From assembly GCA_020027875.1 (NCBI GenBank), contig JAHRHA010000022.1, forward strand, positions 34,544 through 98,543: a DNA stretch of 64,000 nucleotides, read 5' to 3'. Origin of the DNA: Micromonosporaceae bacterium (lineage in GTDB: Bacteria > Actinomycetota > Actinomycetes > Mycobacteriales > Micromonosporaceae). This document shows, in pieces, positions 17,625 through 26,958 of this stretch (positions within the stretch are counted from its first letter, which is position 1; the number at the start of each line of letters is the position of its first letter). The position numbers and the translations under genes were made by a program. The notes below the pieces were generated by a model that saw nothing but the letters and a program-made list of their open reading frames with translations, was not told where the DNA came from and made no database searches.

Positions 17625-17657
17625 TTATCCACAGGCGTCGGGGGCCAGTTATCCACA
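17625..17657 (+). promoter_or_regulatory. Two perfect DnaA-box sequences upstream of recA
   Basis: TTATCCACA occurs at 17625-17633 and 17649-17657, same orientation, starts 24 bp apart. Both match the strict DnaA consensus. They lie in the recA promoter region about 105-140 nt before the start. DnaA often acts as a transcription factor at such paired boxes; binding here is inferred. Confidence 0.5.
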
Positions 17658-17761
17658 GCTCCGGCGTTGACGCTCGAATCTGTCAGACCTGACGCATAGC
17701 GTGTGTGCGCGTGACCGTGATGAAGCGACCTAAGACCGCGAACAACCCAGGGGTGGCAGAC

Positions 17762-20116
17762 ATGGCAACAGGGCCCGACCGCGAGAAGGCGCTGGGACTC
17801 GCCCTCGCGCAGATCGACAAGCAGTACGGCAAGGGCTCGGTGATGCGCCTCGGCGACCGCCCGGCCGTGCCGATGGCCGTGATCCCGACCGGGTCCATCG
17901 CGCTCGACGTGGCGCTCGGCATCGGCGGCCTGCCACGAGGCAGGGTCATAGAGATCTTTGGGCCGGAAGCAAGTGGGAAGACCACCGTTGCGCTTCATGC
18001 GGTCGCTAATGCGCAGAAAGCTGGCGGAATAGCCGCATTCATTGATGCGGAGCACGCGCTCGACCCCGACTATGCCAATGCCCTGGGAGTCGACACCGAT
18101 GCGCTTCTGGTGTCGCAGCCAGACACGGGTGAGCAGGCGCTCGAGATCGCGGACATGCTGATCCGCTCCGGCGCGCTCGATATCATCGTGATCGACTCGG
18201 TGGCCGCGCTGGTGCCGCGCGCCGAGATTGAGGGCGAGATGGGCGACAGTCATGTCGGCCTCCAGGCGCGTCTCATGAGCCAGGCGCTGCGAAAGATTAC
18301 CGGCGCTTTGAGTAACTCGAACACCACCGCAATATTCATCAACCAATTGCGGGAAAAAATAGGTGTGTTGTTCGGCAGTCCCGAGACGACGAGCGGCGGT
18401 CGGGCGTTGAAGTTCTATTCTTCAGTGCGACTAGACGTACGCAGAATTGAAAGTTTGAAGGATGGCGCTGACGCGGTTGGAAACCGTACCCGCGTCAAAG
18501 TCGTCAAGAACAAGTGTCTCGCCGAGGGCACAATGGTCTTCGACCCAACCACGGGCATGACGCATCGGATTGAGGAGATCGTTGATCAGCGCCTACCTGT
18601 CTCGGTCGTAGCGGCCGAGAAGGATGGCACGCTATGCGTGCGTCCGGTCGTGTCCTGGTTCGACCAGGGCGACCAGGAGGTCATTGGGGTTCGTCTGCGG
18701 GGGGGCGGCACGCTATGGGCCACGACCGACCACAAGGTGCTCACTGATCGAGGCTGGAAAGTCGCCGGTGAGCTTCGTAAGGGTGATCGCGTGGCGCATC
18801 CCCGCGAATTCATGGGCTTCGGTGATGACGAACCGTACACGCAAGATCAAGCCCGGATGCTCGGCTACTTGATCGGCGACGGCTACGTGGGCGGAAAGAC
18901 TCCCGTGCATTTCATCAACATTCAGGAGTCGCTTAAGGCCGACGCGTCTAGAATCGCCGAAGAGCACGGCTGCGAAACGCATCCGCTCACCGATAAGCTC
19001 GCCATCTCGTTCTCCCACAGACGTGGGGTGAAGAATGATCTTTTAAGTCTGTGTCGGCGGGCGGAGATTTATGGGAAGCTCGCGTGGGAGAAGACGATTC
19101 CTGCTGAGATGTTCCAACCAAATGCATCCCGGGACGTCATCGGAAACCTTCTCTTTGGGTTGTTGGAGACCGACGGCTATGTCAGCGCTGAGCAAACCGG
19201 CGCCATCCGCGCCGGCTTTACAACCACCTCGGAACAACTCGCTCACCAGATCCATTGGCTGTTACTCCGATATGGCATTACGTCGTCCGTGCGTGCATAT
19301 GACCCGACAAATCAGCGCCCCAGCTTCATCAAGGGTCGCCGTGTCCAGGCGAAGCGTCCGTGTTACGAGACCCGCATCACGGGGTCAGACAACGTTGAGG
19401 CATTCGCTGACGCGATTCCGTTGTGGGGACCACGGGGGCAGATCCTTCGTTCCGCGCTCGACTCGGCGAACGGTCGTAGACGTGGATCGCAGGCGGTTTA
19501 CCTTACGACTGAGATCACCGACGCAGTCCTTGGTCACCTTGCAAACCTGCGGATAACACCGACGTTGGCTGCCCAATTGATCGGCCCAACGGCAGGAGAT
19601 CCACGAGGTGGGATGAAGCAGGTTCTCGGGTTGTACCGGCTCCGTCGTGACCGGCTTCAACTGCTCGCCGATGCGCTCGATGACTCATTTCTGCAGAGCG
19701 TGCTGGAAGAACAGATTCGGTATGCTGCGATCCGCGAGTTCTTGCCGGCGAAGCGCGTCCGGACCTTTGATATCGAGGTTCGAGAGCTGCATAACTTCGT
19801 CGCTAACGGCATGATCGTTCACAACTGTGCGGCGCCATTCAAACAGGCGGAGTTTGATATAATGTACGGAAAGGGTATTTCGCGCGAAGGGTCGCTTATC
19901 GACGTCGGTGTCGAGCAGAACATCATTCGCAAGTCGGGTGCCTGGTACACGTACGAGGGCGACCAGCTCGGTCAGGGCAAGGAGAACTCCCGCAACTTCC
20001 TCAAGGAGAACCCGGACATCGCCGCCGAGATCGAGAAGAAGATCCTCGAGAAACTGGGAGTCGGACAGGGCACGGACGCGGCCGGTGGACCTGACCTGCC
20101 GCCGGTGGACTTCTGA
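17762..20116 (+). CDS. recA: Recombinase RecA precursor containing an intein
   Basis: 784 residues including a 437-residue intein; the spliced RecA is 347 residues, normal length. I use the ATG of [12 protein letters not shown], the usual actinobacterial start; 19 more codons are open upstream. The extein has Walker A GPEASGKT (67-74), Walker B VIDSVAAL, the L1/L2 DNA-binding loops and the FNQL-type segment IFINQLR. RecA forms filaments on ssDNA, exchanges strands and triggers LexA self-cleavage. Codon use is mosaic: third positions are rich in A/T around Walker A and for about 220 bp before and 80 bp after the intein, unlike both ends of the gene. It is followed closely by recX. Confidence 0.97.
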   Translation: MATGPDREKALGLALAQIDKQYGKGSVMRLGDRPAVPMAVIPTGSIALDVALGIGGLPRGRVIEIFGPEASGKTTVALHAVANAQKAGGIAAFIDAEHALDPDYANALGVDTDALLVSQPDTGEQALEIADMLIRSGALDIIVIDSVAALVPRAEIEGEMGDSHVGLQARLMSQALRKITGALSNSNTTAIFINQLREKIGVLFGSPETTSGGRALKFYSSVRLDVRRIESLKDGADAVGNRTRVKVVKNKCLAEGTMVFDPTTGMTHRIEEIVDQRLPVSVVAAEKDGTLCVRPVVSWFDQGDQEVIGVRLRGGGTLWATTDHKVLTDRGWKVAGELRKGDRVAHPREFMGFGDDEPYTQDQARMLGYLIGDGYVGGKTPVHFINIQESLKADASRIAEEHGCETHPLTDKLAISFSHRRGVKNDLLSLCRRAEIYGKLAWEKTIPAEMFQPNASRDVIGNLLFGLLETDGYVSAEQTGAIRAGFTTTSEQLAHQIHWLLLRYGITSSVRAYDPTNQRPSFIKGRRVQAKRPCYETRITGSDNVEAFADAIPLWGPRGQILRSALDSANGRRRGSQAVYLTTEITDAVLGHLANLRITPTLAAQLIGPTAGDPRGGMKQVLGLYRLRRDRLQLLADALDDSFLQSVLEEQIRYAAIREFLPAKRVRTFDIEVRELHNFVANGMIVHNCAAPFKQAEFDIMYGKGISREGSLIDVGVEQNIIRKSGAWYTYEGDQLGQGKENSRNFLKENPDIAAEIEKKILEKLGVGQGTDAAGGPDLPPVDF
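18515..19825 (+). other. RecA intein (RecA-a site) with LAGLIDADG endonuclease
   Basis: 437 residues between Lys251 and an extein Cys, the same insertion point as the Mycobacterium tuberculosis RecA intein. Splicing residues are intact: Cys1 (CLAEGTMV), block B TTDH (intein residues 70-73), and C-terminal VHN with Cys at +1. The two LAGLIDADG motifs are [11 protein letters not shown] (about 116-126) and [12 protein letters not shown] (about 212-223), each with its acidic residue, so the homing endonuclease may be active. Length and many stretches agree with the 440-residue mycobacterial intein as I remember it. Confidence 0.95.
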
Positions 20117-20142
20117 CGCCGGCAGAGATGGGCGCTTGAGTC

Positions 20143-20913
20143 ATGGCGGGCAGGCGGCGTGGACGCACGGGACGGGGCTGGGATGCAGCTCCGCCCCGCG
20201 CTCGTCAGTCCGACGAGGACCCGTCGACCGGGTCCGCTTGGCGCCAGCGGGGCGGTCTACGCGCCGGCGCAACCACCCAGAGACGGACCGATGGGAACAA
20301 CCCGGGTGTTGCGGACGGCGCGCCGGAGAAGCCGGTCGACCCAGCCGAGCGGGCACGGGAGATCTGTCTGAGACAACTCGCCGTCCGACCCCGTACCCGG
20401 GCCGAGCTGGCCGTGGCGCTGCGAAAGAACGGCATCTCGGCCGAGGTCGCCGCTGAGGTACTCGAGCGCTACGGCGAGGTTGGCATCATCGACGACATGG
20501 CATTCGCCCAGGCCTGGGTGACCAGCCGCCATCACGGACGCGGTCTCGCGCGCAAGGCTCTCGCCGGCGAGCTACGCCGCAAGGGGGTGGACGTCGACGC
20601 GGTCGGCGCGGCACTCGATGAGCTGGATCCGGAGACCGAGGCGCAGACGGCCCGGGCTCTGGTCGAGAGGAAGCTGCGGACCGAACAACCAGGGAAGTCC
20701 GAGGCGCTGTTCCGCCGATTGGTCGGCGTGCTGGCTCGCAAGGGATACCCGGCGGGGTTGGCGATCCGCGTCGTCAAGGAGGCGATCGCCGAACGGGCCG
20801 AATCCGAGTCCGACGCCGCCGGCTTCGACGCCGCCGACTTCGATGCGGCCGGCCTCGACGCGGACCTGCTCGAGTTGGAGGCCGCCGACGCCGAGGCGCA
20901 CGACACCGACTGA
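20143..20913 (+). CDS. recX: Regulatory protein RecX
   Basis: 256 residues. The RecX three-helix repeats occupy about 70-215: AREICLRQLAVRPRTRAEL, a GIIDDMAFAQAWV helix and KGYPAGLAIRVVKEA. RecX binds RecA filaments and limits their activity. It starts 26 nt after recA. The N-terminal 65 residues are basic and disordered; the C-terminal 40 are a degenerate acidic repeat (DAAGF, DAADF, DAAGL). The heptapeptide NNPGVAD at about 52-58 also occurs just before the RecA start. Confidence 0.9.
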   Translation: MAGRRRGRTGRGWDAAPPRARQSDEDPSTGSAWRQRGGLRAGATTQRRTDGNNPGVADGAPEKPVDPAERAREICLRQLAVRPRTRAELAVALRKNGISAEVAAEVLERYGEVGIIDDMAFAQAWVTSRHHGRGLARKALAGELRRKGVDVDAVGAALDELDPETEAQTARALVERKLRTEQPGKSEALFRRLVGVLARKGYPAGLAIRVVKEAIAERAESESDAAGFDAADFDAAGLDADLLELEAADAEAHDTD

Positions 20914-21415
20914 CTGCCGCGGAGAATCTTCCTGCGCGTAGCTGATCGATCACCGCCACATCCGCGCAGGCAGAAGCAGGTTCGCCGGTCGCGAAAGTTC
21001 GCCGCGAGGCGGAAATCGGTCAGCCTTCTAGATCATCTGTCCTTGACCGAACGGGCCGTCAGGGCCTAGCCTCGGTTTTACCGGGAGTACACCGAACCAT
21101 CGCATGACAACCGCACAACATAGATCGCGTAACGAAATCACATCAATCAGCATTGGCCGGGACGGCGAGGGACTCGAGTAGCAGCCGAAGACACAAATCA
21201 CACAACGAGTAGCAATCGGTCACGGAGCGCGCCCTGGCGGAGTCGAGCCAGGACGCTCAGGGTCTGCGTGACGGCGGCATCTGGCGCGACGAATGATGCC
21301 TGCCCAGCGCAGGTTCATCCCTGTTTTACGGTCGATGTGGTCGCAGCGGTGGCCCGAACTCTCCCGAGGTAGACGCAGCGTCGCGAGGCGACGAACGCCG
21401 GGGAGGGAGGCCGCC
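20914..21415. other. 500-bp intergenic region between recX and rny
   Basis: No supported gene. It starts with an 8-bp inverted repeat (CCTGCGCG at 20931 and CGCGCAGG at 20963, 24-nt loop) that may end the recA-recX transcript. The middle (about 21090-21200) is relatively AT-rich and could hold the rny promoter. The final bases carry GGAGGGAGG for rny. No open frame here has family features. Confidence 0.5.
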
Positions 21416-23197
21416 GTGACCTTGGAGACGGCGTTAGCCATAGCAGTCGTCCTTCTCGCGGTCGTCGTGGTGGCCGGCTTCGCCGTCGGCGTCCGCCTGC
21501 TCCGCCAGCTCGGCGTCGGTGGCCGAGCTGGGCCAACCACGAGCCAGAAAGAGTTCACGCACGGTAAAGCCGCTCGGAACGGAAAGCAGAGCTCGGCTGC
21601 GCGCAGCTCGAGGGGCGAGGTCAACCCGGCCGCCGCGGACGACGCACGAGCGGCTGCGGCAGGTGCGAGGAGCGACGCCGCCGCGGCGAAGGCCGAGGCA
21701 TCCGCGGCGCGCGGGGAGGCCCGCCGGATCCTCGACAGCGCCAGGACCGAGGCCGACGGCATCCTCGAGCGGGCTCACCGGCAGGCCGACAGCGACGCTG
21801 AACAGGTCCGCGCCACCGCCCGCCGAGCTGGGGAGCGCGAGGTCGCGACGCTCACCGCCGTCGCCAAGGAGCAGACCGCCGATGCGGAGCGGCGCCAGCA
21901 GCGCCTCGATGACCGCGAGCGGCTGTTGGCCCAGGACGCGGAGCGCATGGCCGAGCGGGACCGGCGGATAGTCTCCGCCGAGGCCGATCTCGCCGAGCGG
22001 GAGGCGGCCCTGGTCATGCGCGAGGTGGAGGTTTCGGCCGCCAACGAGATGCAGCGCCGCGAGCTTGAGCGCATCGCCGGCCTCACCGCGGACGCCGCCC
22101 GTGGCGAGCTCGTGGACGCGATCGAGAGCCAGGCCAAGCGAGACGCTGCCCTGCTCGTCCGCGAGATCGAGGCCGACGCGCGGGCCACCGCCGAGGAGCG
22201 TGCCCGCAATGTCGTCGTCGAAGCCATCCAGCGAGTCGCGAGCGAGCAGACGGCCGAGAGCGTGGTTAGCGTCCTGCACCTGCCCTCGGACGAGATGAAG
22301 GGCCGCATCATCGGCCGCGAGGGACGAAACATCCGCGCCTTCGAATCAGTCACCGGCGTCAATCTGATCATTGACGACACCCCCGAGGCGGTCCTGCTCT
22401 CGTCGTTTGACCCGGTGCGCCGTGAGGTCGGCCGGCTCACGTTGGAGAAGCTGGTCCTCGATGGGCGTATCCATCCGCACCGCATCGAGGAGGTCTTCGA
22501 CGCCGCCCGCGGCGAGGTGGACCTCCTCTGCCAGCGCGCGGCCGAGGATGCCCTGGTCGAGGTCGGCATCACCGACATCCACCCCGAACTCGTGACGTTG
22601 CTCGGCCGGTTGCGCTACCGCACGTCGTACGGTCAGAACGTCCTCAAGCATCTCGTCGAGACCGCCCACGTCGCTGGCATCATGGCCGCCGAGTTGCGGC
22701 TCGACATCGCGCTGGTCAAGCGGTGTGCCTTCCTCCACGACATCGGCAAGGCGCTCACCCACGAGGTTGAGGGAAGCCACGCTCTCGTCGGTGCCGACGT
22801 CGCCCGCAAGTACGGCGAGGCCGACGAGGTCGTTCACGCCATCGAGGCGCACCACAACGAGGTCGCGCCGCAGACCGTTGAGGCGGTGCTCACCCAGGCC
22901 AGCGACGCCTGCTCGGGCGGGCGGCCGGGTGCTCGGCGGGAGAGCCTCGAGGTATACGTGAAGCGGCTGGAGCGAATCGAGGAGATCGCCGCCCGCAAGC
23001 CCGGCGTGGAGAAGGTCTTCGCCATGCAGGCCGGTCGCGAGATCCGGGTCATGGTGCGCCCCGACGACGTGGACGACATCGGAGCGGCTGTGCTGGCCCG
23101 CGACGTGGCCAAGCAGATCGAGGAGGAGCTGACCTACCCAGGTCAGATCCGGGTCACCGTGGTCCGGGAGTCTCGCGCCACCGAAGTGGCCCGCTAA
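21416..23197 (+). CDS. rny: Ribonuclease Y
   Basis: 593 residues. I start at the GTG preceded by GGGAGGGAGG; an in-frame ATG at 21293 adds 41 residues without support. An N-terminal membrane helix (about 5-30) is followed by a long coiled coil rich in Ala/Glu/Arg (about 65-300). Next come a KH RNA-binding domain (MKGRIIGREGRNIR) and an HD phosphohydrolase domain with CAFLHDIGKA and EAHHNEV. The enzyme is a membrane-bound endoribonuclease starting mRNA decay. Position after recA-recX is common in high-GC actinobacteria. Confidence 0.93.
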   Translation: MTLETALAIAVVLLAVVVVAGFAVGVRLLRQLGVGGRAGPTTSQKEFTHGKAARNGKQSSAARSSRGEVNPAAADDARAAAAGARSDAAAAKAEASAARGEARRILDSARTEADGILERAHRQADSDAEQVRATARRAGEREVATLTAVAKEQTADAERRQQRLDDRERLLAQDAERMAERDRRIVSAEADLAEREAALVMREVEVSAANEMQRRELERIAGLTADAARGELVDAIESQAKRDAALLVREIEADARATAEERARNVVVEAIQRVASEQTAESVVSVLHLPSDEMKGRIIGREGRNIRAFESVTGVNLIIDDTPEAVLLSSFDPVRREVGRLTLEKLVLDGRIHPHRIEEVFDAARGEVDLLCQRAAEDALVEVGITDIHPELVTLLGRLRYRTSYGQNVLKHLVETAHVAGIMAAELRLDIALVKRCAFLHDIGKALTHEVEGSHALVGADVARKYGEADEVVHAIEAHHNEVAPQTVEAVLTQASDACSGGRPGARRESLEVYVKRLERIEEIAARKPGVEKVFAMQAGREIRVMVRPDDVDDIGAAVLARDVAKQIEEELTYPGQIRVTVVRESRATEVAR

Positions 23198-23211
23198 CGT
23201 CCTGGCCTCGG

Positions 23212-24765
23212 TCAGCGAGCGTCATCGTGAGGCGGCGTGGCTAGCAGGTGGGCTTTGATCTCGCTCTTGAGAATCTTGCCCACTTTGGACCGCGGTAGGT
23301 CCGGCCAGATCTCCACCTGCTTCGGGCTCTTGACGCTGCCGATCCGGTCCTTGACGAACACCTTCACCGCATCGGGCGCGACGCTGTGACCCGGCTGGAT
23401 CTGCAGCACGGCGGTGACCCGCTCGCCCCACTTGTCGTCCGGTAGGCCGATGACCGCGCAGTCCTGCACGGCGGGATGCTCCATCAGCACCTGCTCGACC
23501 TCGGCTGAGTAGACGTTGAACCCGCCGGTGATGATCATGTCTTTCGCGCGATCCACTATGTAGAGGAAGTTGTCGGCGTCGAGGTAGCCGATGTCGCCGG
23601 TGTGGTGCCAGCCATACCGGGACGCCTCCTCGGTGGCCGACGGGTTCTTGTAGTAGCCGGCCATCACCAGGGAACTGCGGACCACGATCTCGCCACGCTC
23701 TCCGGTTGGCTGCAACCGCCCCTCGCCGTCCATGATCGCAACAGTCACCAGGGGTGCCGGACGTCCGGCCGACGACAGGCGCTCCCGTGCGATCGAACCG
23801 TCGGGGTGGAAATGGTCGGCCGGCGCCATCATGGAGATCATCATTGGCGCCTCGGTCTGCCCGAACAGTTGCGCCATCACCGGGCCGATCTTTTCGATGG
23901 CCTCCTCCAGCCGAGCGGTGGACATGGGGGCCGCTCCGTACCAGAAGCATTGCAGCGACCCGAGGTCGGTCGAGGCGAGAGCTTCGTGAGCCAACAGCAT
24001 GTAGATCAGCGTCGGTGGCAGGAAGGTGTGCGTGACCTGGTGCCGCTCGATCAAGGCGAGGAACTCGGTCAGGTCCGGTCTCGGCATGACAACGATCTCG
24101 CCGCCGAGCGCCATGATCGGAAAACACAGTACGCCGGCGGCGTGCGTGAGCGGCGCCAGCGCCAGGTATACCGGCCGGCCTCGGAACGGATACCCCATCA
24201 ACGTCAGCGCGGACATCGTCTCGAGATTCCGGCCGGTCAGCATCACGCCCTTCGGCTTGCCCGTCGTACCGCCGGTGCCAACGATCAGGGACACGTCATC
24301 AACCGGTTCGGCCTCGTGCGGCTCGGCGGGGATGGCGGAGAGCCACTCGGCGAACGACAGCCCGTTGGCCGTCGGCCGGTCGAGACAGACCAATGTGGTC
24401 AGTTTCGGTAGGCCGGGCAGGATCTGCTCTACCAGCGGTTCGAAGCCACCCTGAAAGATGAGACAGGTGCAGTCGAAGAGGTCGAGCAGGTCGCGATTCT
24501 CGGCAGCTTCGTTTCGCGGGTTCACCGGACACCACACCGCCCCGGCCCGAGCGATCCCGAACACGCAGGAGAACGCGACGGGATCGTTCGCGGAGAGGAT
24601 CGCGACCTTGTCGCCCGGACGCACACCCGAGTGTTCGAGCGCTCGGGCCACCCGCCAGGACAACGCCCGCACCTGAGCATAGGAGAGCGTGCTGTCTCCC
24701 ATGGTCAGGCACGCGGCGCCGGCGCCGAGCGAGGCTCCCTTATCGAGGTAGTCGGTCAGGCGCAT
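23212..24765 (-). CDS. Acyl-CoA synthetase (AMP-dependent ligase)
   Basis: 517 residues. The adenylate-forming signature reads VGTGGTTGKPKGV, with GT in place of the more common SS. HTGDIGYLD and the catalytic-Lys region RSKVGKILKSE near the C-terminus are present. It activates a carboxylic acid to acyl-AMP and then acyl-CoA. It is the last gene of a three-gene operon with a saccharopine-dehydrogenase-like protein and an SDR, 7 nt after the former. Together they look like a catabolic route for a fatty or alicyclic acid, under control of the divergent TetR protein. Confidence 0.87.
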   Translation of the reverse strand: MRLTDYLDKGASLGAGAACLTMGDSTLSYAQVRALSWRVARALEHSGVRPGDKVAILSANDPVAFSCVFGIARAGAVWCPVNPRNEAAENRDLLDLFDCTCLIFQGGFEPLVEQILPGLPKLTTLVCLDRPTANGLSFAEWLSAIPAEPHEAEPVDDVSLIVGTGGTTGKPKGVMLTGRNLETMSALTLMGYPFRGRPVYLALAPLTHAAGVLCFPIMALGGEIVVMPRPDLTEFLALIERHQVTHTFLPPTLIYMLLAHEALASTDLGSLQCFWYGAAPMSTARLEEAIEKIGPVMAQLFGQTEAPMMISMMAPADHFHPDGSIARERLSSAGRPAPLVTVAIMDGEGRLQPTGERGEIVVRSSLVMAGYYKNPSATEEASRYGWHHTGDIGYLDADNFLYIVDRAKDMIITGGFNVYSAEVEQVLMEHPAVQDCAVIGLPDDKWGERVTAVLQIQPGHSVAPDAVKVFVKDRIGSVKSPKQVEIWPDLPRSKVGKILKSEIKAHLLATPPHDDAR

Positions 24766-24772
24766 GGCACGA

Positions 24773-25894
24773 TCACTTGTGGACGGTCAGAATCGGCTCC
24801 ATCACCAGACCGAAGCTGCGCAGCGTGCCCAGCAGCTCGCGATGCCCGAAGGCCTGGCAGGCCGAGGCGAAACCGGCTCGCTTCGGTGGCTGCTGCAGCA
24901 GCGAGTACGCGGCGTAGGCCTGAAGCAACCCGGTCTGCTTGTAGTTTTGGTTGCCGTGAATCACGCAATGCGCACGTCCGAGCGGCCCGGAGGCGTACAC
25001 CGAGTCCAGGGACGTGTTGACCCGCGGGTTCTCCCGTGGCGGCATACCCGCCTGAACCGAACTCGCGACCTCGGCCAGTGCCGCCTCTTGCTGATCGAGC
25101 GGCAGCGTCTTGATCTGCTCCTCGACGAGTTTCTGGGTGGCCACCACACCTTCCATGACCGTTCGGTCGAAGACGCCACCGGCGGCCTTACAGTTGGCAA
25201 CGCGGGGGTCGTCCTTGAACCACACCGGATGGCAGGTGCCTCCCCACGGTAGGGCCAAACCGGTCTCATGCTGGCCCGGGATGACGACCTCGAACGTCGT
25301 GCCCGGCTCCCACTGCTTGTACTCGTTCTGCTCGAGGTAGAACCAGTCCGCCTTCAGGATTGTGAAGATCGTCTGGGTCGAGGCGTACGTCGGGAAACCC
25401 TTCCACAGCACCAGAATGTCGAGCGTGTCCAGGCCGGGAGACTCCAGGCAGATGTTCGCCGCGATCTCGCCGGTCGTGTACATCTGCGCCACACCGGGTG
25501 AGAGCAGCAGCCCTTTCTCGGCGAATGTGTCCCCCCACCGCGACTTCGCGTCCAGAACCCAGTCCTGTTCGCCGGTCGTGTCGACGTAGTGGCAACCCGC
25601 CGCAAGGCTGGCCTCCACCACCTCCGGACCGTGCTTGATGAACGGGCCGACCATGTTGCTGACCACCTTCGCCCCGGTGAAGAGTTCGGTCAGCGCCCCC
25701 ACCTCATGCTCGACTTCGACCACATCGTGCTGCACGTTCTCGATGCCAGGGACCTTGTCGATGACCTCTTGGACGCGGGTCTTGTCCCGACCGGCGGCGA
25801 TGAACGGGACATTGAGTTCGCGGAGGTACTCGCAGACGAGACGACCGGTATAGCCGGAGACGCCGTAAACGACGACAGGCTTATTCGTACTCAT
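24773..25894 (-). CDS. Saccharopine dehydrogenase-like NAD(P)-binding protein
   Basis: 373 residues. The frame is open 52 codons further upstream, overlapping the SDR gene, but the ATG of MSTNKPVVVYG begins the Rossmann fold directly and has AAAGG upstream. The dinucleotide site is VYGVSGYTGRL (about 8-18). The rest resembles the saccharopine dehydrogenase / trans-acting enoyl reductase class (GPFIKHGPEVVEA, a CHYVDTTGEQ block). The reaction is unknown. It lies between an SDR and an acyl-CoA ligase, so a role in modifying an acyl substrate is inferred. Confidence 0.75.
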   Translation of the reverse strand: MSTNKPVVVYGVSGYTGRLVCEYLRELNVPFIAAGRDKTRVQEVIDKVPGIENVQHDVVEVEHEVGALTELFTGAKVVSNMVGPFIKHGPEVVEASLAAGCHYVDTTGEQDWVLDAKSRWGDTFAEKGLLLSPGVAQMYTTGEIAANICLESPGLDTLDILVLWKGFPTYASTQTIFTILKADWFYLEQNEYKQWEPGTTFEVVIPGQHETGLALPWGGTCHPVWFKDDPRVANCKAAGGVFDRTVMEGVVATQKLVEEQIKTLPLDQQEAALAEVASSVQAGMPPRENPRVNTSLDSVYASGPLGRAHCVIHGNQNYKQTGLLQAYAAYSLLQQPPKRAGFASACQAFGHRELLGTLRSFGLVMEPILTVHK

Positions 25895-25934
25895 GAATGG
25901 CAACCTTTCGATTATCGGCCAACGGTCCGGTGCG

Positions 25935-26738
25935 TCACATGCCCATGCCGCCGTCGACCGGCAGGCCGGCGCCGGTGATGAAACGGGCGGCGTCGGAGGC
26001 GAGGAACACCACCGCGTCCGCCATGTCACCCACCTCGCCGAGCCGGCCAAGCGGGGTCAGTCCGATGACGTCGCCGACTGCGGCCTCGGCGCTCGGCCAC
26101 AGTCCCAGTCTTGCCATGTCGTCGGCGAGTTTGGCGCCCATCTCGGTCGGTACGAGTCCGGGGTAGAGGCAGTTCACCCGTACGCCGTACCCCAACTTGC
26201 CCGACTCCATCGCCGCCACCCGGGTCAGCCGGTCGACGGCAGACTTGGTTGCGGAGTATGCGCCGATGCCCGGGAAGGGGATCGTCGCGGCGACCGAGGA
26301 GATGTTGACGATCGCCCCGCCGCCGCCCGCGGCGCCGCCCGGGCGCATGGCTCGAAACGCGTGCTTGACGCCGAGCGCCGTGCCCACGACGTTGACGTCC
26401 AGCATGCGCCGAGCGTCGGCCGGATCGAGGTCGACGACCAACGCGGAGATCTCGATGCCGGCGTTGTTCACCAGGATGTCGAAGCCACCCAGATCGGCGA
26501 CGGTCTTGGCAACGGCGGCCTCCCAGCTCGCCTCATCGGTGACGTCGAGCGAGACGAAGCCGGCAGTCGCACCGGACTCCTTGATGGACGCAGCAGTCTT
26601 CTGGCCCTCGTCTTCAGCAATGTCACCGATCATGACCGCTGCTCCGGCGCGGCCGAGCGCCTCGGCCATGCCCGCGCCCAGTCCGCGCGCCCCGCCCGTC
26701 ACCAATGCCTTGCGCCCGGTCAGGTCGTAAACACTCAT
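25935..26738 (-). CDS. SDR family NAD(P)-dependent oxidoreductase
   Basis: 267 residues, classical short-chain dehydrogenase. Cofactor motif TGGARGLG at 14-21, NNAG at 91-94, catalytic Ser147/148, Tyr161 and Lys165 (YSATK). It reduces or oxidises a carbonyl/hydroxyl pair. It is first in the operon leading to the saccharopine-like and ligase genes, and faces a TetR gene across a 14-bp dyad, which should lie in its promoter. Confidence 0.88.
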   Translation of the reverse strand: MSVYDLTGRKALVTGGARGLGAGMAEALGRAGAAVMIGDIAEDEGQKTAASIKESGATAGFVSLDVTDEASWEAAVAKTVADLGGFDILVNNAGIEISALVVDLDPADARRMLDVNVVGTALGVKHAFRAMRPGGAAGGGGAIVNISSVAATIPFPGIGAYSATKSAVDRLTRVAAMESGKLGYGVRVNCLYPGLVPTEMGAKLADDMARLGLWPSAEAAVGDVIGLTPLGRLGEVGDMADAVVFLASDAARFITGAGLPVDGGMGM

Positions 26739-26816
26739 TCGACACTCCTCGGTTCGAGTCGGCCCATGCGGCCTTGCCTAGCGGCGTGATGTGAGGTACC
26801 CCACAGAGTAGCCTCA

Positions 26817-26856
26817 TCTTGACAGTCGTCAAGGTTTTCTTGGACGACTGTCAAGA
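26817..26856. promoter_or_regulatory. TetR-type operator dyad between divergent genes
   Basis: Perfect 14-bp arms TCTTGACAGTCGTC and GACGACTGTCAAGA separated by 12 bp. Each arm contains a TTGAC...GTCAA-like half, so two overlapping dimer sites are possible. It lies between the SDR start and the TetR start and probably serves both promoters, with the adjacent TetR protein as repressor. Confidence 0.75.
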
Positions 26857-26958
26857 TTTTTGATGACCATCCACGGACGTGCGTATAGACTCGGCTCCGA
26901 CCCGCAGGCCGCGGGCGGTCCCAGGCAGTTGCCAGCAAGGCAGACGGAAGAGTTCGCT

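Noticed and set aside
17625..17657. Replication origin
   Set aside because: Only two DnaA boxes, no AT-rich unwinding region and no dnaA/dnaN/rpmH neighbours.
26745..26775. tRNA-like GGTTCGAGTC sequence
   Set aside because: The surrounding bases do not fold into a cloverleaf and there is no acceptor stem pairing.
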